A stretch of DNA of 64,000 bases from Arcobacter porcinus (GTDB lineage: Bacteria > Campylobacterota > Campylobacteria > Campylobacterales > Arcobacteraceae). The DNA lies in NCBI RefSeq assembly GCF_004299785.2, contig NZ_CP036246.2:1798001-1862000 (forward strand), given 5' to 3'. Under the pieces are notes generated by a model. That model did not search any database. It saw nothing but the letters and a program-made list of their open reading frames with translations, and was not told the DNA's origin. Below are positions 46,984 through 56,158 of the stretch, piece by piece (within the stretch, counting starts at the first letter, position 1; each line of letters starts with the position of its first letter). The position numbers and the translations under genes are program-made.

Positions 46984-47562
46984 TTATTTAGTAACCAAAT
47001 AGTGTTTTAGAAATATTGCTAACTCATAAGCTTTTGATTCTTTATTTATCTCTTCTATAAGCTCTTTTGATTTTGCATATTCACCTTTATTTACTAAAAC
47101 TATTGCTTCATTTAAAATTGCATAATCTTTTATTAAAAAATCATCACTCTTTCTTAATAGCTCAAGTTTAGAACTATCTGCATTTTTCTCAGCAAGTTGA
47201 TATTCTAATAACTCTTTTAAATATTTTAAAGATACACTCTCTTCACTTAAACTCTTTTTTGCAGTTAAATATATTGCGAGTTCATATAAGTTTTTATTAT
47301 TATTTTTTAAATATTCCAAAGAAGAAGTATCATTTTGTTCTAAATAAGTATTTAAAGCATTATTCGCTTTGTTAAGATTAGTTTCATCAATACTATTCTT
47401 AATATATATCCCAATTGGAGTAACTATTGCCAAAAATATTAATATATAAATAATTTTTTTATATTTTTTAAAAAATCTTTCAAATTTTACAAAATTTACT
47501 AAAAGCTTTTCATCATTACTGAATTCATCTTTTATAAATTTCACTTCATCTTTCATACTCAT
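46984..47562 (-). CDS. Membrane-anchored TPR-like protein (YfgM-like)
   Basis: A cytoplasmic N-terminus (1-33), one membrane span (about 36-53, IIYILIFLAIVTPIGIYI) and a helical periplasmic domain of tetratricopeptide type (LNEAIVLVNKGEYAKSKELIEEI). YfgM partners with the SecYEG/PpiD chaperone network. The second ATG (47556, MKDEVKF) is a possible start. It is coupled to the following lipoprotein gene. Confidence 0.6.
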   Translation of the reverse strand: MSMKDEVKFIKDEFSNDEKLLVNFVKFERFFKKYKKIIYILIFLAIVTPIGIYIKNSIDETNLNKANNALNTYLEQNDTSSLEYLKNNNKNLYELAIYLTAKKSLSEESVSLKYLKELLEYQLAEKNADSSKLELLRKSDDFLIKDYAILNEAIVLVNKGEYAKSKELIEEINKESKAYELAIFLKHYLVTK

Positions 47563-47637
47563 AATCTTGCCTTATTTTTAAAATAAACATTATTCTACAA
47601 AAATATTGTTAAAATCTTACTTTTATTTTTTTTTATG

Positions 47638-47643
47638 TATAAT
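47638..47643 (+). promoter_or_regulatory. Probable -10 box of ctpA
   Basis: TATAAT with a preceding TG (extended -10) after a long T tract, 30 bases before the ATG. No clear -35 box. Typical of this phylum. Confidence 0.55.
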
Positions 47644-47673
47644 TATTGTCATAAATTTTAAAGGTAACAAATT

Positions 47674-48981
47674 ATGAAAAAACTACTAATCTCTTCGATG
47701 ATATTACTATCTTTATCTATTTCTTTACTTGCAAAAGAGAATCAAAATGCACAAGTTTCAGAGCAAACTAGATTTGAGTCTTTAACAAAACTAACAAAAG
47801 TAATAGGAACAGTTGAGAAATATTATGTAGATGATTTAAAACTTCAAGAAATTATAGATAAAGCATTAAAAGGTCTTATGCAAGAACTTGATGCTCACTC
47901 AAGCTATTTAGACAAAAAAGCTTCAAATGAGATGAATATTTCAACTGCTGGTGAATTTGGTGGATTAGGAATTACTGTTGGAATGAGAGATGGAGCATTA
48001 ACAGTTATTGCTCCAATAGATGATACTCCTGCATATAAAGCTGGTGTAAAAGCTGGTGATATTATTTTAAAAATTAATAATGATGCAACTTTGGGTATAA
48101 CTTTAGATGAAGCAGTAAGTCAAATGAGAGGAAAAGCAAAAACTGATATAACTATTACTGTTGTAAGAAAAGGTGAGCCAAAGCCAATAGAGATAAAAAT
48201 GCAAAGAGATATTATTAAAGTAAAATCTGTATTTTCAAAATCTATTGAAAATGAAGAGTTGTTGTATATTCGTATCTCAAGTTTTGATGCAAAAGTAACT
48301 GATGATTTACAAAAAGCAATTAAAAGCAATCCAAATGCAAAAGGAATCATTTTAGATTTAAGAAATAATCCAGGTGGATTATTAGGTCAAGCTATTGGTG
48401 TTGTTGATACTTTTATTAGAAATGGTTTAATAGTTTCTCAAAAAGGTAGAGATAAAGAGTCTCAAGAGAAATTTGAGGCAAATAAATTTAGTTTTAAAAC
48501 TGATCTACCTCTTGTTGTTTTGGTAAATGAAGGTTCAGCTTCTGCATCTGAAATTGTTAGTGGTTCACTACAAGACCATAAAAGAGCAATAATTATTGGT
48601 GAAAAAACTTTTGGTAAAGGTTCTGTTCAAGCTGTTTTACCTATAAATGATGATAAAACTGAAAATATAAAATTAACTATTGCAAAATATTATTTACCAA
48701 GTGGAAGAACTATTCAAGCAGAAGGAGTTGTACCTGATATCATTGCAAGTTCAGGTTCTGTAACTCAAGATGAAGATAGTGCATTTAGAATAAAAGAAGC
48801 TGATTTAAAAAGACATTTAGAAGGTGAATTAACAAAAGTAGATAAAAGAGTTAAAGATGAAGAAAAAGCAATAAAGAATGAGAATAAAAAAGATATCTCA
48901 AAAGAGGATCTACTACAAGACAATCAGTTAAATACTGCCCTAGGTATTTTAAAAAGTTTAATAATTATGAATAAATTTTAA
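47674..48981 (+). CDS. ctpA: Carboxy-terminal processing protease (S41 family)
   Basis: Signal peptide (1-20, cleaved near LLAKEN), PDZ domain (about 95-165, GLGITVGMRDGALTVIAPIDDTPA) and an S41 domain. The catalytic Ser is in NEGSASASEIVSG and Lys in IIGEKTFGKGSVQ. It trims periplasmic protein C-termini. 435 residues, full length, with a charged C-terminal helix. Followed by purC with an 11-bp gap. Confidence 0.94.
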   Translation: MKKLLISSMILLSLSISLLAKENQNAQVSEQTRFESLTKLTKVIGTVEKYYVDDLKLQEIIDKALKGLMQELDAHSSYLDKKASNEMNISTAGEFGGLGITVGMRDGALTVIAPIDDTPAYKAGVKAGDIILKINNDATLGITLDEAVSQMRGKAKTDITITVVRKGEPKPIEIKMQRDIIKVKSVFSKSIENEELLYIRISSFDAKVTDDLQKAIKSNPNAKGIILDLRNNPGGLLGQAIGVVDTFIRNGLIVSQKGRDKESQEKFEANKFSFKTDLPLVVLVNEGSASASEIVSGSLQDHKRAIIIGEKTFGKGSVQAVLPINDDKTENIKLTIAKYYLPSGRTIQAEGVVPDIIASSGSVTQDEDSAFRIKEADLKRHLEGELTKVDKRVKDEEKAIKNENKKDISKEDLLQDNQLNTALGILKSLIIMNKF

Positions 48982-48991
48982 AAGGATATTG

Positions 48992-49945
48992 ATGAATATA
49001 GAAGAGATAAAAGAGTTAAAACTTTGGCCAAACAACAAAAAAACAACTACAAACAAAGGTTTAGATGAACTTGAGAACTCAGGTTATAAATTATTTTATA
49101 TAGGTAAAAATGCTGATTTATATACTATTTCTGGTAAAGAAGCAAAAATTTTACTTGTAAGAAGTGATAGAACTTCAGTTTTTGATATTCCACTTAATTT
49201 AGAGATCGAAGGAAAAGGAATAATTCAAACTTCAATATCTAATTTTGGAGCAAAATTTGCAAATAATTTTGGTATTAAAACAGCTATTTTAGATGAAAAA
49301 GTTGATTCAAATTTAAAAGTTTTCCCAAGATGTCAAATGATGGAACTTTGTAAACCTTTAGAAGCAACAATAGATGGAGAGCTTGTTCAATTTGAACTTA
49401 TTTTTAGAAATTATTTAACTGGATCACTTTTTCAAGCTCTTCAAGATAATTTAGATCCTTATGGTTTAAATCTTCCAAAAGATCTAAAAGAGTGGCATAA
49501 ATTTGATAATGCAATTTTTACTCCTACAACAAAAGGTTTAAAAGATGAACCTCTAAAATCAGCAGATGTAAGAGAAGTTTTCCCAGAAATTATAGAAAAA
49601 CTAGAAAACCTATTTAAATCTTTTACAAAATTTGCAGAAGAAAGAGGAATTATTGTAGTTGACACAAAATTTGAAGTTTTCGTAGAAGAAGATGGAACTT
49701 GGGTATTAGGAGATGAGATTTTAACTCCTGAAAGCTCAAGATTTATTCCAAAAGAGGAGTTCCTAAAAGGTAATTTTGTTTCTATGGATAAACAAATTTT
49801 AAGAGATTTTGGTAAAAAAGAGAACTGGAAAGAGCAATCTAAATCTTTAAAAGCTGGTGAAAAATTAGAAGTAAATGTACCTCAAGAGATTAAAGATAAA
49901 ATCTTAAATGGTTACAAAACAATTTTAGAAAGATTAAGCAAATAA
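48992..49945 (+). CDS. purC: SAICAR synthase (PurC)
   Basis: It joins CAIR and aspartate in purine synthesis. The kinase-like fold shows LYTISGKEAKILLVRSDRTSVFD, FRNYLTGSLFQAL, GIIVVDTKFEVFVEEDG and ILTPESSRF. A TTG at 48989 is also in frame, but the ATG at 48992 is five bases from AAAGGA, so I start there. It belongs to a purC-purS-purQ group. Confidence 0.95.
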   Translation: MNIEEIKELKLWPNNKKTTTNKGLDELENSGYKLFYIGKNADLYTISGKEAKILLVRSDRTSVFDIPLNLEIEGKGIIQTSISNFGAKFANNFGIKTAILDEKVDSNLKVFPRCQMMELCKPLEATIDGELVQFELIFRNYLTGSLFQALQDNLDPYGLNLPKDLKEWHKFDNAIFTPTTKGLKDEPLKSADVREVFPEIIEKLENLFKSFTKFAEERGIIVVDTKFEVFVEEDGTWVLGDEILTPESSRFIPKEEFLKGNFVSMDKQILRDFGKKENWKEQSKSLKAGEKLEVNVPQEIKDKILNGYKTILERLSK

Positions 49946-49991
49946 AATTTTCGATATAATCGCAAAAAATTATAAAAAAGAGGCAATAAAT

Positions 49992-50237
49992 ATGAGAGCA
50001 ATAGTTAATATAGGTTTAAAAAAAGGTGTACTTGATGATCAAGGAAAAGCAATTAATAATGCTTTAGGAACATTAGGATTTAAAGATTTAATAAATGATG
50101 TAAGAGTTGGAAAACAAATCATCATAGAGTTAAACACAAATGATAAATCAAAGGCTGAAGCTGAAGTTACTCAAATGTGTGAGAAACTTCTTGCAAATAC
50201 TGTAATTGAAGATTACACAATAGAAATAGTTGGTTAA
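49992..50237 (+). CDS. purS: Phosphoribosylformylglycinamidine synthase, PurS subunit
   Basis: An 81-residue subunit that links PurQ and PurL in the three-part FGAM synthase. MRAIVNIGLKKGVLDDQGKAINNALGTLGF is the family start. It sits between purC and purQ (2-bp gap to the latter), with AAGAGGCAATAA upstream. No purL is in this stretch. Confidence 0.94.
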   Translation: MRAIVNIGLKKGVLDDQGKAINNALGTLGFKDLINDVRVGKQIIIELNTNDKSKAEAEVTQMCEKLLANTVIEDYTIEIVG

Positions 50238-50239
50238 TT

Positions 50240-50911
50240 ATGAAAGTTGCTGTACTTAGATTCCCAGGAACAAACTGTGAATTTGATGCTAAATATGCAT
50301 TTGAAAAACTAGGTTGTGAAGTAGAAATAATCTGGCATAAAGATGAAAAACTTCCAGAAAACTGTGATTTAGTTGTAGTTCCAGGTGGATTTTCATATGG
50401 AGATTATTTAAGAAGTGGTGCTATTGCAAGATTTGCAAAAATTATGGAAAGTGTAAAAGAGTTTGCAAATAATGGTGGAAAAGTTTTAGGTATTTGTAAT
50501 GGTTTCCAAATTTTACTTGAAGCTGGACTTTTACCAGGTGCTATGAAAAGAAATGACACTTTGCATTTTATTTCTAAACATCACCACTTAAAAGTAGTTG
50601 ATAATAATAATCCTCTACTAAAACTATTAAATATTGGTGATGTTGTTAATATACCTGTTGCTCACCATGATGGAAACTACTATATTGATGAAGCTGGTCT
50701 TAAAGATTTAGAAAAAAACAATCAAATACTTCTTAAATATTGTAACTCTAATGGTGACTTAACAAATATGAATGGAAGTGTTTCAAATATCGCTGGTATT
50801 TGTAACAAAGATAGAAATGTATTTGGTCTTATGCCTCATCCTGAAAGAGCTATGGAAGAAGTATTAGGTTCAAGTGATGGTCTTAATATGTTAAAAGGTT
50901 TTTTAAAGTAG
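50240..50911 (+). CDS. purQ: Phosphoribosylformylglycinamidine synthase, PurQ glutaminase subunit
   Basis: Class I glutamine amidotransferase that supplies ammonia to PurL. Cys in LGICNGFQILLEAG is the nucleophile; the closing MPHPERAMEE has the His and Glu. 223 residues. VLRFPGTNCEFD is the usual start. It is the last of purC-purS-purQ; a hairpin spans its stop. Confidence 0.96.
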   Translation: MKVAVLRFPGTNCEFDAKYAFEKLGCEVEIIWHKDEKLPENCDLVVVPGGFSYGDYLRSGAIARFAKIMESVKEFANNGGKVLGICNGFQILLEAGLLPGAMKRNDTLHFISKHHHLKVVDNNNPLLKLLNIGDVVNIPVAHHDGNYYIDEAGLKDLEKNNQILLKYCNSNGDLTNMNGSVSNIAGICNKDRNVFGLMPHPERAMEEVLGSSDGLNMLKGFLK

Positions 50912-50930
50912 ATTAACTCTACTTTAAAAA
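50900..50930 (+). terminator. Terminator after purQ
   Basis: TTTTTAAAGTAGA-TTAAC-TCTACTTTAAAAA is a perfect 13-bp stem overlapping the purQ stop, followed by TTTAT. It lies only six bases ahead of the next ATG, so some read-through is likely. Confidence 0.6.
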
Positions 50931-50935
50931 TTTAT

Positions 50936-52006
50936 ATGAAAAAGTTTACTCTACTTTTTGTATCCTTTTTAACTCTTTTTGCTCTAAATCTTTTCGCATC
51001 GAAAAATTTATATCTATCTTTCTCTAAAATACCAAAAAACATCTATACAAATCAGAAATTTGAAATAACAATTGAAGCTTTAGTTCCAAACTCAAAATTT
51101 ACAAACTTTAGAGTTGCATTTTTAGATATGGAAGATATAGATATTATAAATCCAAATTCTAATTGGAAAAAAGTATCTAATAATACTTGGCAAAATAGTT
51201 TTTATCTTCAAGTTTTAAGCCCAAATTTCAAACTACCTGAAATAAATGTATCTTTAATAAATTATAATGAAGAGATAGATAATACAAGTCTATTTTTAGA
51301 TGGTATAAATTTCTCAAAAATTGGGAAAAGTGATGAAAGATATGCAAATATAGTTGCTGAAGAGTTAATTTTAAAAGCATATAAAACAAAACAATACAAT
51401 AATAAAGAGGCTCTTACAATAGTAGATATTGATGCCATAAATTCAAATTTAGGGAATTTCCATTTAAACTCTATTGAAGAACAAGGAATTCATAGCATAA
51501 AAGAACAAGAAAATATAGAAAATCTAGTTTACTATTTTGTAACACCTATTTTCCAAAAAAATCTATATTTTACATATTTTAATAGCTCTTTAAATAGATT
51601 TGAAGAGGTTAAAATACCTCTTATTCTACAAAATGAACTTGTAAGCACTCAAACAGATCTAAATCCAAATGATTCAACATTTGAAAAATATAAAAAGATT
51701 GCTTCTATTATTGTATTTATTATATTTTTACTTATATTTATTTGGAAAAGAAATAAAATACTTTTAATTTTTGTAATTATCACTTTAATCTTTGCTGTAA
51801 TTTACAACTATCCAAATCAAAAGGGTTATATAAGTGAAGGCTCATACATATATATTTTGCCTACAAAAAACTCAACAATTTTTTTCAAAACATTAGAAAA
51901 AGAGAGTGTTGAAGTATTAGAAAAAAAAGGTCAATTTAAAAAAGTTTTAGGAATTGATAATAATTTTATCGGTTGGATAAAGGAGGATAGTTTTGAGAAA
52001 AATTAG
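50936..52006 (+). CDS. BatD-like membrane protein with C-terminal SH3-like domain
   Basis: Signal peptide (1-21), a periplasmic beta-rich region (NLYLSFSKIPKNIYTNQKFEITIEA...) as at the start of BatD/aerotolerance proteins, two membrane spans (about 253-269 and 274-291) and an SH3-like end (GSYIYILPTKNS...GWIKEDSF). A similar protein exists in Campylobacter jejuni (Cj0515 type, from memory). Function unknown. Its end overlaps plsC. Confidence 0.6.
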   Translation: MKKFTLLFVSFLTLFALNLFASKNLYLSFSKIPKNIYTNQKFEITIEALVPNSKFTNFRVAFLDMEDIDIINPNSNWKKVSNNTWQNSFYLQVLSPNFKLPEINVSLINYNEEIDNTSLFLDGINFSKIGKSDERYANIVAEELILKAYKTKQYNNKEALTIVDIDAINSNLGNFHLNSIEEQGIHSIKEQENIENLVYYFVTPIFQKNLYFTYFNSSLNRFEEVKIPLILQNELVSTQTDLNPNDSTFEKYKKIASIIVFIIFLLIFIWKRNKILLIFVIITLIFAVIYNYPNQKGYISEGSYIYILPTKNSTIFFKTLEKESVEVLEKKGQFKKVLGIDNNFIGWIKEDSFEKN

Positions 52007-52679
52007 AGGTTTATTTGTTGCTATTCAGTTTTCTATAACTGTTGCATTTGTTATTCTTTTTATGTATATTTTTAGAAATCATACACATAAAGTTATAAAA
52101 GTTTGGATGAAAATTCAGATTTTCTTTTTAGGAATTAAAATAGAAATTGAAGGTAAAGCTGATGAAAGTTGTGATTTACTACTTTTGAATCATCAATCAA
52201 TGCTTGATATTATAGTAATTGAATATTTACATAAAAGAGATATCGCTTGGGTTGCAAAACAAGAAATAACAGATATGTTCTTCTTTGGTCACATAATAAA
52301 AGCACCAAGAATGATAAGTATTGATAGAGAGAATAAAGCAGGTCTTATTCATCTTATTAATGAAGTAAAAGATAGATTAAGTAAAGATAGACCAATAGCA
52401 ATTTTTCCAGAAGGTACAAGAAGTGATGGTACATTTATGGGAGATTTTAAAGCTGGTGCTAAAATGGTTGGAAATAAATATGGTTTAAAAGTACAACCTA
52501 TTGTTCTATTTGGAACTAGAAACATAGTTGATTCTCAAAAACTTGAAGCAAGTCCAGGTATTGTTAAAATAGTTTATTTAGAACCAGTTATTGCCAGTAA
52601 AGAAACATCTTGGTACGAAGATACTGAAAAAAATATGAAAGAAGTTTTTGAAAAAGAGTACAAAAACTATGTTCATTAA
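51993..52679 (+). CDS. plsC: 1-acylglycerol-3-phosphate acyltransferase
   Basis: Phospholipid synthesis: it acylates lysophosphatidic acid at the inner membrane. Membrane span near the start (10-29), catalytic NHQSMLD (HX4D), FPEGTRSDG and the VQPIVLFGTRNI segment. TTG start (51993) with a very strong AAAGGAGG six bases upstream. It overlaps the previous gene by 14 bp. 228 residues. Confidence 0.92.
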   Translation: MRKIRGLFVAIQFSITVAFVILFMYIFRNHTHKVIKVWMKIQIFFLGIKIEIEGKADESCDLLLLNHQSMLDIIVIEYLHKRDIAWVAKQEITDMFFFGHIIKAPRMISIDRENKAGLIHLINEVKDRLSKDRPIAIFPEGTRSDGTFMGDFKAGAKMVGNKYGLKVQPIVLFGTRNIVDSQKLEASPGIVKIVYLEPVIASKETSWYEDTEKNMKEVFEKEYKNYVH

Positions 52680-53055
52680 CTGGCAAATAATTTTTGCCGT
52701 TGGCTTAGGTGGAGCTTTAGGCTCTATTCTAAGATATATTGCTGTTTATTATCAAACAAAATTCTATCCTATTGATTTTCCACTTGGAATACTTATTGTA
52801 AATATAGTTGGTTCTTTTCTAATTGGATTTTTTTATTTATACTTTAGCTCTTTTATAGTTTCAGATAATCTAAAATATCTATTAATTACAGGTTTTTTAG
52901 GTGGACTTACAACTTTTTCTACTTTTGCTTTAGATAGTTATCTACTTTTAAATTCATCTTTAACTTTTGCAATATTAAATATTTGTTTAAACTTATTTGG
53001 ATCAATTATTGCAGTTTTTATTGCTATAAAATTAGCTCAATTATTTTTTAAATAG
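52669..53055 (+). CDS. crcB: Fluoride channel CrcB/Fluc
   Basis: 128 residues, four membrane spans. Conserved GGALGSILRYIAV, the pore motif LIVNIVGSFLIGFFY and GFLGGLTTFSTFALD (Phe box) are seen. It exports fluoride as an antiparallel dimer. The ATG at 52669 overlaps the plsC end by 11 bp; a TTG at 52648 is a less likely start. No fluoride riboswitch was seen upstream, since the gene sits inside the plsC operon. Confidence 0.93.
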   Translation: MFINWQIIFAVGLGGALGSILRYIAVYYQTKFYPIDFPLGILIVNIVGSFLIGFFYLYFSSFIVSDNLKYLLITGFLGGLTTFSTFALDSYLLLNSSLTFAILNICLNLFGSIIAVFIAIKLAQLFFK

Positions 53056-53114
53056 AAAAAATTTTAAGCTATAAAAAGCTATAATATTTGCTATCTTAAA
53101 AAAAAGGAATAATT

Positions 53115-53345
53115 ATGGGTATGCCAAGTGGTATGCAATTATTAGTAATTGTTTTAATAGTATTAATTTTATTCGGTGGTAAAAAAATACCAGAACTTGC
53201 AAAAGGTATTGGAAGTGGAATTAAAAACTTCAAAAAAGCTGTAAAAGAAGATGGCGAAGATGAAGTTGCAAGTGCATCAAATATTGATGATAAAAAAACT
53301 GAAGTAAAAAAAGACGAAAATAAAAAAGAAGAAGCTAAAGTATAA
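53115..53345 (+). CDS. tatA: Twin-arginine translocase TatA/TatE-family subunit (first copy)
   Basis: 76 residues: a short periplasmic start (MGMPSGMQ), one span ([25 protein letters not shown], with the [10 protein letters not shown] hinge), an amphipathic helix and a charged tail of Lys and Glu. Forms the protein-conducting part of the Tat system. AAAAGGAATAATT precedes the ATG. A second, very similar gene follows 2 bp later. An opposite-strand frame here is a shadow. Confidence 0.9.
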   Translation: MGMPSGMQLLVIVLIVLILFGGKKIPELAKGIGSGIKNFKKAVKEDGEDEVASASNIDDKKTEVKKDENKKEEAKV

Positions 53346-53347
53346 TT

Positions 53348-53560
53348 ATGGGTCCAAGTGGTATTCAAATTTTAGTTATTCTATTAATTGTTGTTATTCT
53401 TTTTGGTGGTAAAAAAATTCCTGAACTTGCAAAAGGGCTTGGAAGTGGAATTAAAAACTTTAAAAATGCACTAAAAGATGATGAAAAAGAAGAAGTTTCA
53501 AAAGATTCTAAAATAGAAGAGATTGAAAATAAAAAAGATAATGAAACAAAACAAGTATAA
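53348..53560 (+). CDS. Twin-arginine translocase TatA/TatE-family subunit (second copy)
   Basis: 70 residues, close paralogue of the preceding gene: [34 protein letters not shown] and a shorter, more acidic tail. The two share almost all of the first 45 positions, which points to tandem duplication. It may be a TatE-like or TatB-replacing partner; this is not decidable from sequence. It is 9 bp before argS. Confidence 0.88.
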   Translation: MGPSGIQILVILLIVVILFGGKKIPELAKGLGSGIKNFKNALKDDEKEEVSKDSKIEEIENKKDNETKQV

Positions 53561-53569
53561 GAGTAGAAT

Positions 53570-55168
53570 TTGCAAAATATAGTTAAAGAGTTTATAGAAA
53601 ATATATTAGAAAAAAACAGTGTTGTTTTAGAAAAACCAAAAGATTTATCTTTGGGTCATTTTGCAACTCCAGTTGCTTTTTCTTTAGCAAAAGAGCTTAA
53701 AAAATCTCCTATGATTTTAGCTGATGAATTAGTTTCTAAATTAGAAAATAAAGAGTTATTTGAAAAAGTTGAAGCTGTAAAAGGTTTTATAAACTTCACT
53801 CTTTCAAAAGAATTTATAGAAAAACTCACAAATGAAGCCTTAAACAAAAAAGAAGATTTTGCAAAAAATTCAGATATAAAAAGAGATGAAAAAATTCTTT
53901 TAGAATTTGTTAGTGCAAATCCAACTGGACCACTTCATATAGGTCATGCAAGAGGTGCAGTTTTTGGTGACACTTTATATAAAGTTGGAAAATATCTAGG
54001 ATTTGATATTACAAGTGAGTATTATGTAAATGACGCTGGTGCTCAAATGCAATTACTAGGAACTTCTGTTAGTTTGGCTGCTAGAGATTTTATTTTTAAA
54101 GAGAAAGTAAAATATCCTGAGAGTTATTATAGAGGTGATTATTTAGTTGATATTGCTGAACAAATCATTGCAAAATATGGTAAAGAGATAATCTATGATG
54201 AAAATAGATTTGATGAGATGGCACTATTTGCAAAAGATATTGTAATGCAAATTATAATCAAAGATTTGGGTGATTTAGGAATAAATTTCCAAAATTTTGT
54301 ATCTGAAAAATCTCTTTACAGCTCTTGGGAAAGTACAAAAGATGTTTTAGAAAAAAATACTTCACTTTATACAAAAGATGGAAAAGTTTATTTAAAATCT
54401 ACTCAATTTGGTGATGATAGTGATAGAGTTGTTGTAAGAGAAAATGGAATTCCTACATATCTAGCTGGTGATATAATTTATCATAAAAATAAATTTGATA
54501 GAAACTTCGACAAATATATAAATATTTGGGGTGCTGATCACCACGGATATATTAGTAGAGTAAAAGCTGCTATTGAGTTTTTAGGAAATGACTCTTCAAA
54601 ACTTGAAGTTATTTTATCTCAAATGGTTCAACTACTAAAAGGTGGTCAACCATATAAAATGAGTAAAAGAGCTGGAAATGTTATTTTAATGTCAGATATA
54701 ACAGCTGAAATTGGAAGTGATGCTTTAAGATTTATATTTTTAACTAAAAAAAGTGATACTCACCTAGAGTTTGATATTGATATGTTAAAAAATCAAGACT
54801 CTTCAAATCCAATTTTCTATATAAATTATGCACATGCAAGAATAAATCAAGTTTTTGTAAAATCTTCTTTAAATATAGATGATGTAAAAGATGAGAAATT
54901 TGACAATTTAAATGCTGAAGCTCTTAATTTACTTTATGAATCTTTACTTTTAAATTCTGTTCTAGAAGATGCATTTTCTAAAAGAGAGATGCAAAAAATC
55001 ACAGAATATTTGTATAATTTAGCTTCTAGTGTGCATAAGTTTTATAATGAACACAAAATTATTGGAAGTAGTGAAGAAAAAACTTATTTAAAAGTTTTAA
55101 GTATGGCAAAATTAAGTATTAAAACAGGACTTAAATTACTTGGAATTGAAGCAAAAGAGATTATGTAA
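53570..55168 (+). CDS. argS: Arginine-tRNA ligase
   Basis: 532-residue class I synthetase: SANPTGPLHIGHARGAVFGDTL contains the HIGH motif, and KMSKRAGNVILMSD the KMSK-like motif. The C-terminal DALR domain includes YINYAHARINQV. The start is TTG (53570, MQNIVKEFIEN); no ATG lies near the conserved N-terminus. It sits 9 bp after the second tatA gene. Confidence 0.96.
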   Translation: MQNIVKEFIENILEKNSVVLEKPKDLSLGHFATPVAFSLAKELKKSPMILADELVSKLENKELFEKVEAVKGFINFTLSKEFIEKLTNEALNKKEDFAKNSDIKRDEKILLEFVSANPTGPLHIGHARGAVFGDTLYKVGKYLGFDITSEYYVNDAGAQMQLLGTSVSLAARDFIFKEKVKYPESYYRGDYLVDIAEQIIAKYGKEIIYDENRFDEMALFAKDIVMQIIIKDLGDLGINFQNFVSEKSLYSSWESTKDVLEKNTSLYTKDGKVYLKSTQFGDDSDRVVVRENGIPTYLAGDIIYHKNKFDRNFDKYINIWGADHHGYISRVKAAIEFLGNDSSKLEVILSQMVQLLKGGQPYKMSKRAGNVILMSDITAEIGSDALRFIFLTKKSDTHLEFDIDMLKNQDSSNPIFYINYAHARINQVFVKSSLNIDDVKDEKFDNLNAEALNLLYESLLLNSVLEDAFSKREMQKITEYLYNLASSVHKFYNEHKIIGSSEEKTYLKVLSMAKLSIKTGLKLLGIEAKEIM

Positions 55169-55176
55169 TCTCTTTT
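55153..55176. terminator. Terminator between argS and rsfS
   Basis: AAAAGAGATT-ATGT-AATCTCTTTT, a perfect 10-bp stem over the argS stop, with T-rich sequence on both sides. It serves argS and probably the converging nadD-rsfS pair. Confidence 0.65.
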
Positions 55177-55190
55177 CTATATTTTATTTC

Positions 55191-55517
55191 CTAAGATTTA
55201 ACTTTAACAAAGCTCTCTAAGAACTCTTCAATATTATATTTATCTCTATATTTCTCACTCATTAAATGTATGAATATATCACCTAGATCTATAACAGTCC
55301 AATTCTCATCTTCATCAACTCTTAAAAACTCTTCACCTTGTGGTTTTAAATCAATTTTTAAATAGTCTAATAAAGCACTTGCATGTTTTGGGTTTAATGT
55401 AGTAGCAATAACAACATAATCAACCAAATACTCTTTTGAGCTTAAATCAAAAACCTCAACATCAACTGCTTTTTTATCTTCTAATATCACTTTGATATTT
55501 TCTATTCTTTTGTTCAA
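55191..55517 (-). CDS. rsfS: Ribosomal silencing factor RsfS
   Basis: 108 residues of the Iojap/RsfS family. Markers are the SSKEYLVDYVVIATTLNPKHASALLDYL and VIDLGDIFIHLMSEKYRDKYNIEEF segments. It binds L14 and stops subunit joining during starvation. Its start overlaps the nadD stop by 4 bp, the usual pairing. Confidence 0.93.
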   Translation of the reverse strand: MNKRIENIKVILEDKKAVDVEVFDLSSKEYLVDYVVIATTLNPKHASALLDYLKIDLKPQGEEFLRVDEDENWTVIDLGDIFIHLMSEKYRDKYNIEEFLESFVKVKS

Positions 55518-56068
55518 AATTTTCCTTTTTTTAATTTTTCTAACTCTTTTTTTACATCATCTTTTATAATATCTGGAATATATGATAAATCCAATTTATC
55601 TCTTAAAAGTGTAGAACTAATATCTATATTAATATCAAAACTTTTAAACTCATTGTTACTCAAATTATATCCTGCTCTTTTTGCAACAACAAATTCTAAA
55701 TTGTTTTTTAATTCATCAATATTATGCCATTTATGAAGAGATTTTAGGTTGTCTTCTCCAATTATAAAATAGATTTTACTAGGATTTAATAAAGATTTAA
55801 TATACCTAATAGTCTCATAAGTGTAGCTTAGTTTTTTTTGTTTTATTTCGTAATCACTAACGAAAATTCTACTGTCATCTTGAAAGACTTTTTTAAGAAA
55901 TTCAAACCTTATTTTTGGCTCAAATAAAAAATCCTTTTTAAATGGATTTAAATAAGTAGGAATAACAATTATTCTATCAAGATCTAAATTTTTTAAAGCA
56001 GTTCTTACTATTGATTCATGTGCTATATGAATTGGGTCAAAACTACCACCAAAAATTGCAATTTTCAA
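55514..56068 (-). CDS. nadD: Nicotinate-nucleotide adenylyltransferase
   Basis: NAD synthesis: nicotinate mononucleotide plus ATP. It has IFGGSFDPIHIAHE (nucleotidyl transferase HxxH motif), IIGEDNLKSLHKW and the closing DISSTLLRDKL (SSTxxR-like). 184 residues. It is divergent from gap with a 90-bp gap. Confidence 0.94.
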   Translation of the reverse strand: MKIAIFGGSFDPIHIAHESIVRTALKNLDLDRIIVIPTYLNPFKKDFLFEPKIRFEFLKKVFQDDSRIFVSDYEIKQKKLSYTYETIRYIKSLLNPSKIYFIIGEDNLKSLHKWHNIDELKNNLEFVVAKRAGYNLSNNEFKSFDINIDISSTLLRDKLDLSYIPDIIKDDVKKELEKLKKGKF

Positions 56069-56158
56069 AAAAAACTTTCCTTACTTTTGTGATTAAATTA
56101 TATTATAGCAATTTTTGGATAAAATATTTGCTATTTAGAATTTTTACAAAGGGATTAG

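Noticed and set aside
53096-53368. Minus-strand 90-residue frame over the first tatA gene
   Set aside because: The plus-strand frame is a clear TatA protein. The opposite frame is a Ser/Phe-rich mirror without a start signal.
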